Under the pieces are notes generated by a model. It was not told the origin of the DNA and searched no databases. It saw nothing but the letters and a program-made list of their open reading frames with translations. Source: Rhizobium sp. PDO1-076 (lineage in GTDB: Bacteria; Pseudomonadota; Alphaproteobacteria; Rhizobiales; Rhizobiaceae). Taken from it: a stretch of 64,000 bases of DNA. Both the position numbers and the translations under genes were made by a program. Positions 9,590 through 18,161 of this stretch are shown here, piece after piece (position 1 is the stretch's first letter; the number at the start of each line of letters is the position of its first letter). Location of the stretch: assembly GCF_000247475.1 (NCBI RefSeq), contig NZ_AHZC01000397.1:1-64000 (forward strand). Reading direction: 5' to 3'.

Positions 9590-10921
9590 ATGCAGATCGA
9601 AGCCACGGGCCATGCGCCCCAGGGTAAGCAGCCCTTTTACAAACATCTCTATGTCCAGGTTCTGGCAGCAATCATCGCCGGCATCCTGCTCGGCCATTTC
9701 TATCCGGAAATCGGCACGCAGTTGAAGCCGCTCGGCGATGCCTTCATCAAGCTGGTCAAGATGATCATCGCGCCGGTCATCTTCCTGACGGTGGCAACCG
9801 GGATTGCCGGCATGTCCGACATGAAGAAGGTCGGCCGCGTCGCCGGCAAGGCGATGCTCTACTTCCTGACCTTTTCGACGCTGGCGCTGGTCGTCGGCCT
9901 GGTGGTCGCAAACGTCGTCCAGCCGGGTGCCGGCATGCATATCGACCCGGCCTCGCTCGATGCGTCGGCTGTGGCGACCTACACCGAAAAGGCGCATGAC
10001 TCGACGATCATCGGCTTCCTGATGGGCATCATCCCCACCACCATCGTCGGCGCATTTGCCGATGGCGATATTCTGCAGGTGCTGTTCTTCTCGATCCTGT
10101 TCGGCATTTCTCTGGCGCTGGTCGGCGATGCCGGCAAGCCGGTGACGGATTTCCTGCATGCCGTGATCAGCCCGATCTTCAAGCTGGTTGCCATCCTGAT
10201 GAAGGCGGCCCCGATCGGTGCCTTCGGCGCCATGTCGTTCACCATCGGCAAATATGGCATCGCCTCGGTGACCAACCTCGCCATGCTGATCGGCACCTTC
10301 TACCTGACCGCGTTCCTGTTCGTGGTCGTGGTGCTCGGCGCGGTCGCTCGCTACAACGGCTTCTCGATCTTCGCGCTGATCCGCTACATCAAGGAAGAAC
10401 TGCTGCTGGTGCTGGGCACCTCTTCTTCGGAAGCGGCGTTGCCGGGTCTGATGAACAAGATGGAAAAGGCCGGCTGCAAGCGCTCGGTCGTCGGTCTGGT
10501 CATCCCGACCGGCTATTCCTTCAATCTGGACGGCACCAATATCTACATGACGCTGGCGGCGCTGTTCATTGCCCAGGCGACCGACATTCATCTGCCGCTC
10601 GGTGACCAGATCCTGCTGCTCGCCGTTGCCATGCTGAGTTCGAAGGGTGCTGCCGGCATCACCGGCGCGGGCTTCATCACCCTGGCGGCAACCCTGTCGG
10701 TGGTTCCGTCCGTTCCAGTTGCCGGCATGGCGCTGATCCTCGGCATCGACCGTTTCATGTCGGAATGCCGTGCACTGACCAACTTCATCGGCAATGCGGT
10801 GGCGACCGTGGTCGTTGCCCGTTGGGAAGGCGAACTCGACGAGAGCCTGTTCCATGAAGCACTCGGCGGCAAGGTACTTGAGGAGGCCGAAATGCAGCCG
10901 GTGCTGCAGGCGGCGGAGTAA
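9590..10921 (+). CDS. dctA: C4-dicarboxylate transport protein DctA
   Basis: DctA imports succinate, fumarate and malate with protons or cations across the inner membrane; in rhizobia it is needed for symbiotic nitrogen fixation. The 443 residues carry the family marks: re-entrant loop [14 protein letters not shown], the [15 protein letters not shown] motif that shapes the substrate site, and [14 protein letters not shown]. About eight membrane helices are visible. The start is the ATG at 9590 behind GAGGAAAG; a longer open frame begins at 9476 but would overlap the sigma-54 promoter. It is divergent from dctBD. DctA also modulates DctB in known systems. Confidence 0.97.
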   Translation: MQIEATGHAPQGKQPFYKHLYVQVLAAIIAGILLGHFYPEIGTQLKPLGDAFIKLVKMIIAPVIFLTVATGIAGMSDMKKVGRVAGKAMLYFLTFSTLALVVGLVVANVVQPGAGMHIDPASLDASAVATYTEKAHDSTIIGFLMGIIPTTIVGAFADGDILQVLFFSILFGISLALVGDAGKPVTDFLHAVISPIFKLVAILMKAAPIGAFGAMSFTIGKYGIASVTNLAMLIGTFYLTAFLFVVVVLGAVARYNGFSIFALIRYIKEELLLVLGTSSSEAALPGLMNKMEKAGCKRSVVGLVIPTGYSFNLDGTNIYMTLAALFIAQATDIHLPLGDQILLLAVAMLSSKGAAGITGAGFITLAATLSVVPSVPVAGMALILGIDRFMSECRALTNFIGNAVATVVVARWEGELDESLFHEALGGKVLEEAEMQPVLQAAE

Positions 10922-10959
10922 CATTCGGCGCCGACCCAAGACGGTTTGCCGAAATCAAG

Positions 10960-10994
10960 GCGCGGTCCGGTTCGTCCGGATCGCGCTTTTGTTT
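10960..10994 (+). terminator. Intrinsic terminator of dctA
   Basis: An 11-bp stem with one G-T pair (10960-10970 with 10976-10986), loop TTCGT, then TTTTGTTTATT. It begins 39 bases after the dctA stop and its tail overlaps the last codons of the convergent ribbon-helix-helix gene. Confidence 0.85.
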
Positions 10995-11301
10995 ATTCAG
11001 CAGCGATGATGTGAAACTGCGGCGGGCTTTCCGGATGCTGCGCCTTGCCCATCAGGTAAATCAGACAGCTTGTGCGCAGCAGCGATGCAAAATTGCTGAC
11101 CTGACCGTTGATTTCCAACGCTTCGTCGTAGAGCGTCGACAGGAAACGCGACGTCGACAACTGCTGGCCTGCCGCGATTTCATCGATCAGATCCCAGAAG
11201 GCCGCCTCGATCTGGATGCTGGTCGAATGACCGCCGATGCGAACCGAGCGATTGACGGCGCGATAGCGAGCCGGATCCTGTCCGGCGAAAACCTCACACA
11301 T
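10993..11301 (-). CDS. Ribbon-helix-helix domain protein (RHH_4 type)
   Basis: A 102-residue protein with the pattern CEVFAGQDPARY, then a basic strand RSVRIGGHSTSIQIE and helices FWDLIDEIAAGQ and STSRFLSTLYDEAL, which fits the RHH_4 family common in Rhizobiales. RHH proteins bind DNA as dimers through the beta strand, so a repressor role is likely, though targets are unknown. I chose the ATG at 11301 because GGAGG lies eight bases upstream; the frame stays open to a GTG at 11352. It converges with dctA, whose terminator tail overlaps its 3' end. Confidence 0.75.
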   Translation of the reverse strand: MCEVFAGQDPARYRAVNRSVRIGGHSTSIQIEAAFWDLIDEIAAGQQLSTSRFLSTLYDEALEINGQVSNFASLLRTSCLIYLMGKAQHPESPPQFHIIAAE

Positions 11302-11496
11302 GCGCATTTCCTCCATCATTTCTTGTTTTGAAGCATAGTATGCGACCGGCACGCACAGGGGTCAATTTCGATCTTTCTCATACGTGCCTGTCCGATCGAC
11401 GCCGAATTTGACCCAGCACGCAGCAAAATCGCAGATGCGGTAATGGGCTGCTACCCGCACCGCGCTTCCCGGTAGCACACTCTGGTCATTGCATGA

Positions 11497-11525
11497 TTTG
11501 ACGCAGACTGAATTTGACGCAGACT
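11497..11525. repeat. Short tandem repeat upstream of the glyoxalase gene
   Basis: The 13-mer TTTGACGCAGACT occurs at 11497-11509 and again at 11513-11525 (period 16), and a third partial TTTGAC follows at 11532. The copies end directly before the AGGGAG ribosome-binding site of the next gene. They may be an operator or a recent slippage duplication. Confidence 0.6.
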
Positions 11526-11537
11526 AGGGAGTTTGAC

Positions 11538-11933
11538 TTGGCCAAGATGATCCATTCGATGGTGCGGGTGCTTGATGAGGCGCGGTCCATTGAGTTCTAC
11601 CAGAAGGCCTTCGGTCTTTCGGTTGCCGAAAGACTGGATTTCGACACCTTCACGCTGATCTATCTGAGCAACGACGAGAGCGAATTCGAGCTGGAGCTGA
11701 CGGTCAACAAGGGCCGGGCAGACGCTTACAATCCTGGCGATGGCTACGGCCATCTTGCCGTTTCGGTCAGCGATCTCGACAGCGAGCATCAGCGGTTTAC
11801 CGATCTCGGGCTCAATCCGGGAAAGATCATCGATTTCAACCGCGATGGTGCGCTTCTGGCCCGGTTCTTTTTCGCCACCGATCCCGACGGCTACAAGATC
11901 GAGGTCTTGCAGCGGCACGGCCGGTACAAATGA
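11538..11933 (+). CDS. Glyoxalase I-like VOC superfamily protein (lactoylglutathione lyase type)
   Basis: The product has two beta-alpha-beta-beta-beta halves. The four positions used for metal in glyoxalase I are present: His in MIHSMVRV, Glu in FELELTV, His in GYGHLAVSV and Glu in YKIEVLQ. GloA converts the methylglyoxal-glutathione hemithioacetal to S-lactoylglutathione. No ATG precedes the conserved MIHSM, so I place the start at the TTG at 11538, six bases behind AGGGAG, giving 131 residues; another TTG at 11514 is in frame but inside a short repeat. The next gene is 133 bases downstream. Another VOC activity remains possible. Confidence 0.75.
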   Translation: MAKMIHSMVRVLDEARSIEFYQKAFGLSVAERLDFDTFTLIYLSNDESEFELELTVNKGRADAYNPGDGYGHLAVSVSDLDSEHQRFTDLGLNPGKIIDFNRDGALLARFFFATDPDGYKIEVLQRHGRYK

Positions 11934-12066
11934 CGGCAAGTCCGGCCGGGTTGGAGGACCGGGCCAGACACCGTTTCGACAAAGGGTCGCGCGGCTGCCG
12001 CGCCGTCCGATGCAGGTCGGAGCAAACGACCTGCCAATAACCACAGGACTTTGGGAGGAGACTGAC

Positions 12067-12597
12067 GTGGTAACAGTGTATGAAAAGACAAAAGGCCTGT
12101 CCCGCCGCGAGCTTTTGAAACGCGGCAGCATCGGTGCCGCGCTGGTGATCAGCGGGACGGCAGTAATCAGCCCGCAGAATGCCTGGGGGCTGGAGACCAC
12201 GGCACTGAAGCCGGACAGCATGGCGACGCTGATCCAGCTTGCCCGCGATATTTATCCGCATGACCAGCTTGCAGACCGTTTCTACGCGATTGCCGTGAAG
12301 GGGCAGGACCAGCGCGCGGCCAAGGAAGACGCCCACAAGACGCTGATCGAGGACGGCATTGCCGATCTCGACAAGCGGGCCGGCGTAACTGGCTATCGCG
12401 GCCTGGGCTGGGAAGACGATCGCGTCGCCATCCTGCGCGATATCGAGACGACGCCCTTCTTCCAGGCGATCCGCGGCGATCTCGTGGTCAGCCTCTATAA
12501 CCAGAAGGAGCTGTGGCCGATCTTCGGCTACGAGGGCGAGTCCTATTCCAAGGGCGGTTACATAGAGCGCGGTTTCAACGACATCGAGTGGCTCTGA
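12067..12597 (+). CDS. Tat-exported small subunit, gluconate 2-dehydrogenase subunit 3 family
   Basis: The 176-residue product opens with a twin-arginine signal, LSRRELLKRGS, followed by a hydrophobic stretch ending near NAWG. The mature part, with LARDIYPHD and FFQAIRGD, looks like the small (gamma) subunit of membrane-bound FAD sugar or alcohol dehydrogenases. In those enzymes this subunit carries the flavoprotein through the Tat pore by piggy-back and stabilises it. The GTG start at 12067 sits six bases behind GGGAGGAG. The GMC flavoprotein gene follows 125 bases downstream, and that protein has no signal of its own, in agreement with this role. Confidence 0.8.
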   Translation: MVTVYEKTKGLSRRELLKRGSIGAALVISGTAVISPQNAWGLETTALKPDSMATLIQLARDIYPHDQLADRFYAIAVKGQDQRAAKEDAHKTLIEDGIADLDKRAGVTGYRGLGWEDDRVAILRDIETTPFFQAIRGDLVVSLYNQKELWPIFGYEGESYSKGGYIERGFNDIEWL

Positions 12598-12722
12598 CGA
12601 CCGCAGACGCGGCAGTAATCAGCATTGCAAACAGCATCGCCGCCCGAGGAGGCCCATCGCGGATGGGAAGGGAGTGGCGGCGCAGTCTCGACATGCCGAA
12701 TTGACATTCCTGGGAGGAAATC

Positions 12723-14294
12723 ATGGCAGCGCCTTACGATCTCAACGACGACAGCGTGGTCGTCATCATCGGTTCGGGTGCGGGCGGCGGAACGCTCGGC
12801 AACGAACTTGCCCAGAAGGGCATCGACGTCGTCATTCTCGAAGCGGGCGGACGCATCGAACACGAAGACTTCATCAACGACGAATGGGACAGCTTTTCCC
12901 AGCTTGCCTGGCTCGACAACCGCACAACCGGCGGCGGCTGGCGGGTGTCGAAGGATTTTCCCAACCTGCCGGCCTGGATCGTCAAGGCCGTCGGCGGGAC
13001 GACGACGCATTGGGCCGGGGCGTCGTTGCGGTTCCAGGAGCACGAGTTCAAGACCCTGACCAACTATGGCAAGGTCGAAGGCGCCAATCTGCTCGACTGG
13101 CCGATCACGCTCGCCGAACTGGAGCCGTATTACGCCAAGGCCGAGGACAAGATGGGCGTGACCCGGACCAACGGTATCGAGGGGCTTCCGGGCAACAACA
13201 ATTTCAAGATCCTGAAAGCCGGTGCCGACAAGCTGGGCTACAAGGAATGTCACACCGGCAATATGGCGATCAATTCGGCCGATCGCGATGACCGGATGAG
13301 CTGTCAGCAGACCGGCTTCTGTTTCCAGGGCTGCAAGTGGGGCGCCAAGTGGTCGACGCTCTACACGGAAATCCCAAAGGGCGAGGCGACCGGCAAGCTC
13401 GAAGTGAGGCCGAACGCGCATGTCGTCAAGATCGAACATGACGCCACCGGCAAGGTGACTGTCGTGGTCTATGCCGACAAGGATGGCAAGCTACACAGCC
13501 AGAAGGCGCGGATCGTCTGTCTCGCCGGCAATTCCATCGAGAGCCCGCGGCTGCTGCTCAATTCGGCGTCGTCGATGTTTCCCGATGGTCTTGCCAATTC
13601 GTCCGGCCAGGTCGGCAAGAATTACATGCGCCACACGACCGGTTCGGTCTACGGCGTGTTCGAGAAGCCGGTACATTTCTACCGCGGCACGACCATGGCC
13701 GGCATCGTCCGCGACGAGGCCAAGCATGATCCGTCGCGCGGCTTCGTCGGTGGCTATGAACTGGAGACGCTGGCGCTCGGCATTCCGTTCATGGCGGCTT
13801 TCCTCGACCCGGGCGGCTGGGGCCGATCCTTTGCCTCTGCGATGGACCAGTATGCCAATATGGCCGGCCTCTGGATCGTCGGCGAGGACATGCCGCAGGA
13901 GCAGAATGCGGTGAAGCTGCATGGCGAACTGAAGGACAAGTACGGGATGCCGATCCCCGATGTCTGGTTCACGGACCATCCGAACGACGAGGCGATGCGC
14001 AATCACGCCTACAAACAGGGCATGGCGATCTATGAGGCGGTTGGGGCGACCCGTACCTTCCCGACGCCGCCCTATCCGTCGACCCATAATCTCGGAACCA
14101 ACCGGATGAGCGAGAAGGCGCAGGATGGCGTGGTCAACAAGTTCGGTCGCAGCCACGACATCAAGAACCTGTTCATTTCGGACGGGAGCCAGTTCACCAC
14201 CGGTGCGGCTGAAAACCCGACATTGACTATCGTATCCCTGGCCATCCGACAGGCGGAACACATCGCCTCCGAAATGGCAGCAGGCTCGATCTAA
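12723..14294 (+). CDS. GMC family FAD-dependent dehydrogenase, large subunit
   Basis: This 523-residue flavoprotein has the dinucleotide fold VVVIIGSGAGGGTLGNEL (about 12-29), the FAD-contact region VGGTTTHWAGASLRF and the C-terminal HNLGTNRMS and GAAENPTLTIV segments, where GMC enzymes hold their active-site His/Asn. A cysteine set SCQQTGFCFQGCK (C-x5-C-x3-C) matches the iron-sulfur ligand spacing known in bacterial FAD glucose dehydrogenase. It should oxidise a sugar or polyol in the periplasm after export with the Tat subunit upstream. The multi-haem cytochrome c subunit that normally takes the electrons is not encoded next to it; a uracil-DNA glycosylase gene follows. Substrate not predictable. 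Confidence 0.85.
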   Translation: MAAPYDLNDDSVVVIIGSGAGGGTLGNELAQKGIDVVILEAGGRIEHEDFINDEWDSFSQLAWLDNRTTGGGWRVSKDFPNLPAWIVKAVGGTTTHWAGASLRFQEHEFKTLTNYGKVEGANLLDWPITLAELEPYYAKAEDKMGVTRTNGIEGLPGNNNFKILKAGADKLGYKECHTGNMAINSADRDDRMSCQQTGFCFQGCKWGAKWSTLYTEIPKGEATGKLEVRPNAHVVKIEHDATGKVTVVVYADKDGKLHSQKARIVCLAGNSIESPRLLLNSASSMFPDGLANSSGQVGKNYMRHTTGSVYGVFEKPVHFYRGTTMAGIVRDEAKHDPSRGFVGGYELETLALGIPFMAAFLDPGGWGRSFASAMDQYANMAGLWIVGEDMPQEQNAVKLHGELKDKYGMPIPDVWFTDHPNDEAMRNHAYKQGMAIYEAVGATRTFPTPPYPSTHNLGTNRMSEKAQDGVVNKFGRSHDIKNLFISDGSQFTTGAAENPTLTIVSLAIRQAEHIASEMAAGSI

Positions 14295-14312
14295 CCTCCC
14301 CCCGTCCAGTGC

Positions 14313-14340
14313 GGAGGGGCGGCCCGCGTGCCGCCCCTCC
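14313..14340 (+). terminator. GC-rich hairpin after the GMC dehydrogenase gene
   Basis: A perfect 11-bp stem, GGAGGGGCGGC (14313-14323) with 14330-14340, and a six-base loop lie 18 bases after the stop. No T run follows, so it may end transcription weakly or protect the 3' end. Confidence 0.5.
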
Positions 14341-14432
14341 AACTTGTCGTAGACGGGCCTTGCGCATACTTGACAGACAGAGCCGGCGTCCTTCAATCAA
14401 GGCGATTGCAATGGCACGGGGCTGGGTCACTG

Positions 14433-15125
14433 ATGACTGAAACGGACGTCAAACTGGATGAGAGCTGGAAACGCGTGCTGTCGCCGCAATTCTCAAGTTC
14501 CTACATGCAGGCGCTGAAGGCCTTCCTTGTCGAGGAGCGGGCTCAGGGCAAGCACATCTTCCCGAAGGGCCCGGAATATTTTCGCGCTCTGGACCTGACG
14601 CCTCTTGATCAGGTTCGCGTGGTGATCCTCGGACAGGACCCCTATCACGGTGCGGGCCAGGCGCATGGCTTGTGCTTCAGCGTGCGGCCGGATGTGCGAA
14701 TTCCGCCGTCTCTGGTCAACATTTACAAGGAACTGAAGGCCGATCTCGGCATTCCGCCGGCGCGGCACGGCTTTCTCGAAAGCTGGGCAAGACAAGGCGT
14801 TCTGCTGCTCAACAGCGTGCTGACGGTCCAGGAGGCGCGCGCCGCATCGCATCAGGGCAAGGGCTGGGAGCAGTTTACCGATGCGGTCATTCGCGCCGTC
14901 AACGACGACTGCGAACATGTCGTCTTCATGCTCTGGGGCGCCTATGCGCAGAAAAAGGCAGCCTTCGTCGACCGCAATCGCCATCTGGTGCTGAAGGCGC
15001 CGCATCCGTCGCCGCTGTCGGCGCATAACGGTTTCTTCGGATCGCGGCATTTCTCCCAGGCCAATGCCTATCTGGCGGAGCATGAGCGGCAGCCGATCGA
15101 CTGGCGCTTGCCGGATGCGGCATAG
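14433..15125 (+). CDS. ung: Uracil-DNA glycosylase
   Basis: Ung removes uracil from DNA by hydrolysing the N-glycosidic bond, the first step of base-excision repair. The 230-residue protein has both family-1 motifs: the water-activating loop ILGQDPYHG and the DNA-intercalation loop [10 protein letters not shown], plus the uracil-binding LLLNSVLTV and [11 protein letters not shown]. Length is normal. The ATG at 14433 gives [10 protein letters not shown]; the frame is open further upstream through the hairpin of the previous gene, which argues for this start. No operon partner is apparent. Confidence 0.96.
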   Translation: MTETDVKLDESWKRVLSPQFSSSYMQALKAFLVEERAQGKHIFPKGPEYFRALDLTPLDQVRVVILGQDPYHGAGQAHGLCFSVRPDVRIPPSLVNIYKELKADLGIPPARHGFLESWARQGVLLLNSVLTVQEARAASHQGKGWEQFTDAVIRAVNDDCEHVVFMLWGAYAQKKAAFVDRNRHLVLKAPHPSPLSAHNGFFGSRHFSQANAYLAEHERQPIDWRLPDAA

Positions 15126-15171
15126 TCTTGGCTCCGGTCAATTTTTCGATCCCGGTTGATTTTTATGGTTT

Positions 15172-15189
15172 CACTATGGAACAATAGTG
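15172..15189. promoter_or_regulatory. Operator-like inverted repeat CACTAT-N6-ATAGTG
   Basis: A perfect six-base inverted repeat with a six-base spacer (GGAACA) stands 88 bases upstream of the FAD oxidoreductase start at 15277. Its size and symmetry suit a dimeric repressor or activator. No regulator gene is adjacent, so the assignment is tentative. Confidence 0.35.
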
Positions 15190-15276
15190 TCTGCATTGCC
15201 CGATGTTTGTTGATTTTCGTCATTTTCGCGTCCAGTTTACTTGTGTTTTCAGCTATCGATTTTCAGGGCGCATCTC

Positions 15277-16563
15277 ATGATACATGACCCTGTTGCCGTG
15301 TCGCCCTGGCGGCGGCCCGCGACAATTCCTGCTGACCTCGTGCGTGCACCTGCGCGAGGAGCGGTCGATCTCGCTGTAATCGGTGCCGGGTTCCAGGGGC
15401 TTTCGGCGGCGCTTCAGGCGGCGCGGCGCGGACTATCGGTTCAGGTGATCGAAGCGGCCAGCCTGGGCGAGGGTGCCTCCGGCCTGAATGGCGGGCAAGT
15501 GATCCCGGGTCTGAAGTTTGACCCGGAAGCGCTGGTCGCGATGCTCGGGCCTGAACAAGGTGCCCGACTGACAGAGTTTTCGGCCGGCACCGCCGATGCG
15601 GTCTTCGACCTGATCTCGAACGAGAAACTTGCTGTGCCCCACTGTCGCACAGGCTGGATCCAGGCGGCTCATACCGAGACGGCAATGGCAGCGGCTGCCC
15701 AGCGCAACCGGCAATGGCGGGCGCATGGCGCCGACGTCACCCTGCTCAATCAGGCAGAAATCGCGTTGTTGACCGGGGCCAAAGGTTACAAGGGCGGCTG
15801 GCTGGACCGGAGGGCTGGTACGATCGATCCGCTTGCCTTCGTCTTCGAGCTGGCGCGACTTGCCGTAGATCAGGGCGTTGGTATTGTTCTCAACCAGCGG
15901 GTGACGAGCCTGCGGCGCGATGACGGAAGCTGGCGGGTCACGATGGCCGGCGGCGGCGAGGTACGGGCAGCCAAGGTGCTGGTTGCGACCAATGCCTATT
16001 CCGAGGCGCTGGTTCCGGGCCTGGCGCAAAGCCTTGTCTGGCTGCATTCGTTCCAGATCGCCACGGCGCCGCTGCCGGCCAGCCTTGACGATATCATCCT
16101 GCCGCATGGGCAGGCGGTGTCCGACAGCCGCCGCATCCTCATCTATTTCCGCAAGAGCCCCGACAACCGGCTGGTGCTCGGCGGGCGGGGTCCGATGCGG
16201 GTGCCGACAGGTCCGCAGGACTGGCAGCATCTCGAGCGAGCGTTGACGCGTCTCTATCCGGTCCTTCAGGGGCTGCCGATCGAACGCCGCTGGTTCGGCC
16301 GCGTCGCAGTGACCGCCGATTTCCTGCCGCATCTGCATGAGCCACAACCGGGATTGCTGATGGTTGCCGGATGCCAGGGGCGCGGTATCGGGTTGATGAC
16401 CGCCCTTGGCACGCCGCTCGCCGACTATATCGCCGGCGGGGATCCGCGCCTGTTGCCACTGCCGGTTTCGCCGATCCGACCGATCCCGCTACACCGGTTC
16501 CGTCGTGTCGGCGTGGCCGCCAGGATCGCCTGGTTCCGGATGCTCGACAGGCTGGAGCGATAG
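15277..16563 (+). CDS. FAD-dependent oxidoreductase of the DAO family (PuuB-like)
   Basis: The 428-residue protein has the DAO layout: FAD loop DLAVIGAGFQGLSAAL (about 30-45), GASGLNGGQVIPG that contacts the flavin, and the C-terminal VAGCQGRGIGLMTALG. The opening PWRRP resembles gamma-glutamylputrescine oxidase (PuuB)-type enzymes. It likely oxidises an amine or N-substituted amino acid to an aldehyde or imine. The aldehyde dehydrogenase gene begins 131 bases downstream, which fits an oxidase-then-dehydrogenase pathway with the EamA carrier after it. I choose the ATG at 15277; an in-frame TTG at 15241 is less likely. No puuA-like ligase is nearby, so the substrate stays open. Confidence 0.8.
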   Translation: MIHDPVAVSPWRRPATIPADLVRAPARGAVDLAVIGAGFQGLSAALQAARRGLSVQVIEAASLGEGASGLNGGQVIPGLKFDPEALVAMLGPEQGARLTEFSAGTADAVFDLISNEKLAVPHCRTGWIQAAHTETAMAAAAQRNRQWRAHGADVTLLNQAEIALLTGAKGYKGGWLDRRAGTIDPLAFVFELARLAVDQGVGIVLNQRVTSLRRDDGSWRVTMAGGGEVRAAKVLVATNAYSEALVPGLAQSLVWLHSFQIATAPLPASLDDIILPHGQAVSDSRRILIYFRKSPDNRLVLGGRGPMRVPTGPQDWQHLERALTRLYPVLQGLPIERRWFGRVAVTADFLPHLHEPQPGLLMVAGCQGRGIGLMTALGTPLADYIAGGDPRLLPLPVSPIRPIPLHRFRRVGVAARIAWFRMLDRLER

Positions 16564-16694
16564 CAAGCGTATTCTGATTGGGGATTGCAGATCTGGCGGA
16601 ACAGGACCGCTTGCGGAGCGTGATGGCTTGGACAATAGTGCAGGCCCGCCTGCCAAGGCCTGCCATGACCTGCAATGTCCCCTCCGGAGCGCTT

Positions 16695-18122
16695 ATGTCC
16701 CATCACTTGAAGTTCTTTATCGACGGCGCTTGGGTGGACCCGGCAGTTCCAGCTTTGCTCGACGTGATCGATCCCTCGACGGAGGAGGCGTTCACGCAGA
16801 TTTCCGTCGGCGGCAAGGCCGATGTCGATCGGGCCGTGGCGGCGGCGAAAGCGGCCTTCCAGAGCTTTGCGGTGACGGATCGTTCCGAGCGGCTGGCGCT
16901 GCTCAAGCGCATCCTGGAGATCTACAACGAACGCTACGAGGACATTGCTGCTGCCGTCAGCCGTGAGATGGGCGCGCCGCTTGCCTTTGCACGCGAAAGC
17001 CAGGCCTGGGCGGGGCGGGCGCATCTGGAGGCGACGATCGCTGCCTTCGAACGTTTCGAATTTTCCGAAAAGCGCGGCTCGACGATGGTGGTCAAGGAGC
17101 CGATCGGCGTCTGCGCCCTGATCACGCCGTGGAACTGGCCGCTCAACCAGATCGTCTGCAAGGTGGCGCCGGCGATTGCTGCCGGCTGCACCGTGGTCTT
17201 GAAGCCATCGGAAATCGCGCCGATATCGGGCATCATCTTTGCCGAGGTCATTGAGGCTGCCGGAACGCCGAAGGGTGTGTTCAACATGGTTAACGGCAAC
17301 GGCCCGGATGTCGGCCAGGTCATGGCCGGGCACCCGGATGTCGACATGGTTTCGTTTACCGGCTCGACGCGGGCCGGAATCATCGTTGCGAAGACCGCAG
17401 CCGAAACAGTCAAACGCGTGGCGCAGGAACTGGGCGGCAAGTCGGCCAATATCATCCTGCCGGATGCGGATCTCGAGACGGCGGTGCGCAAGGGCGTCGA
17501 AGGCTGCTTCGGCAATTCCGGCCAGTCCTGCGATGCGCCGACCCGCATGCTGGTACCCGCAGACCGGCATGACGAGGCGCTGTTGTTTGCCCGCGATGTG
17601 GCCGAGGCATTCATCGTCGGCGATCCGCAGGCCGAGGATACGGTTCTGGGACCGGTGGTCAGCGAAATCCAGTTCAACAAGATCCAGCGGCTGATCGAAG
17701 TGGGCATCGAGGAGGGCGCGCTGCTGGTCACCGGCGGGCCGGGCCGGCCGGAAAACCTCAATCGCGGCTACTATGTGCGCCCGACGATCTTTGGCCACGT
17801 CTCGCCCGACATGACGATTGCGCGCGAGGAGATTTTTGGCCCGGTGCTGTCAATCCTGCCGTATGAGACGGAAGAGCAGGCGATCGCGATTGCCAATGAC
17901 ACCGTCTATGGCCTGGCTGCCTATATCCAGTCCGGCGATATCGAGCATGCCCGCAAGGTCGCGGCCCGGATGCGGGCGGGCTCGGTGTATCTGAACTATC
18001 CCGAGTGGGACACGTTTGCGCCATTCGGCGGCTACAAGCAGTCAGGCAATGGGCGGGAATACGCGGACTGGGCTATCCATGATTTCCTGGAAATCAAGGG
18101 TATCGTCGGCTGGGATGGCTGA
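16695..18122 (+). CDS. Aldehyde dehydrogenase family protein
   Basis: This is a full-length NAD(P)-dependent aldehyde dehydrogenase of 475 residues. The active-site set is intact: Asn147 in TPWNWPL, Lys170 in VLKPSE, Glu245 in AQELGGKSA and nucleophile Cys279 in NSGQSCDAPTR. The NAD loop FTGSTRAG and the C-terminal EEIFGPVL and PFGGYKQSGNGRE are also typical. It would oxidise the aldehyde made by the FAD enzyme encoded upstream. The start is the ATG at 16695 behind CCGGAG; an earlier open stretch from 16578 lacks family resemblance. The EamA gene follows after 39 bases, so the three may share a transcript. The substrate class cannot be read from sequence. Confidence 0.93.
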   Translation: MSHHLKFFIDGAWVDPAVPALLDVIDPSTEEAFTQISVGGKADVDRAVAAAKAAFQSFAVTDRSERLALLKRILEIYNERYEDIAAAVSREMGAPLAFARESQAWAGRAHLEATIAAFERFEFSEKRGSTMVVKEPIGVCALITPWNWPLNQIVCKVAPAIAAGCTVVLKPSEIAPISGIIFAEVIEAAGTPKGVFNMVNGNGPDVGQVMAGHPDVDMVSFTGSTRAGIIVAKTAAETVKRVAQELGGKSANIILPDADLETAVRKGVEGCFGNSGQSCDAPTRMLVPADRHDEALLFARDVAEAFIVGDPQAEDTVLGPVVSEIQFNKIQRLIEVGIEEGALLVTGGPGRPENLNRGYYVRPTIFGHVSPDMTIAREEIFGPVLSILPYETEEQAIAIANDTVYGLAAYIQSGDIEHARKVAARMRAGSVYLNYPEWDTFAPFGGYKQSGNGREYADWAIHDFLEIKGIVGWDG

Positions 18123-18161
18123 GGTGCCGATGTTGTCCATGCTCTTGCCTGCACCTTTGCC

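Noticed and set aside
9524-10939. 471-codon minus-strand frame over dctA
   Set aside because: Composition is rich in His, Arg, Gln and Asp with no domain, typical of an antisense shadow of a membrane-protein gene.
16425-17798. 457-codon minus-strand frame over the aldehyde dehydrogenase gene
   Set aside because: No recognisable motif; the plus strand encodes an intact enzyme with all active-site residues.
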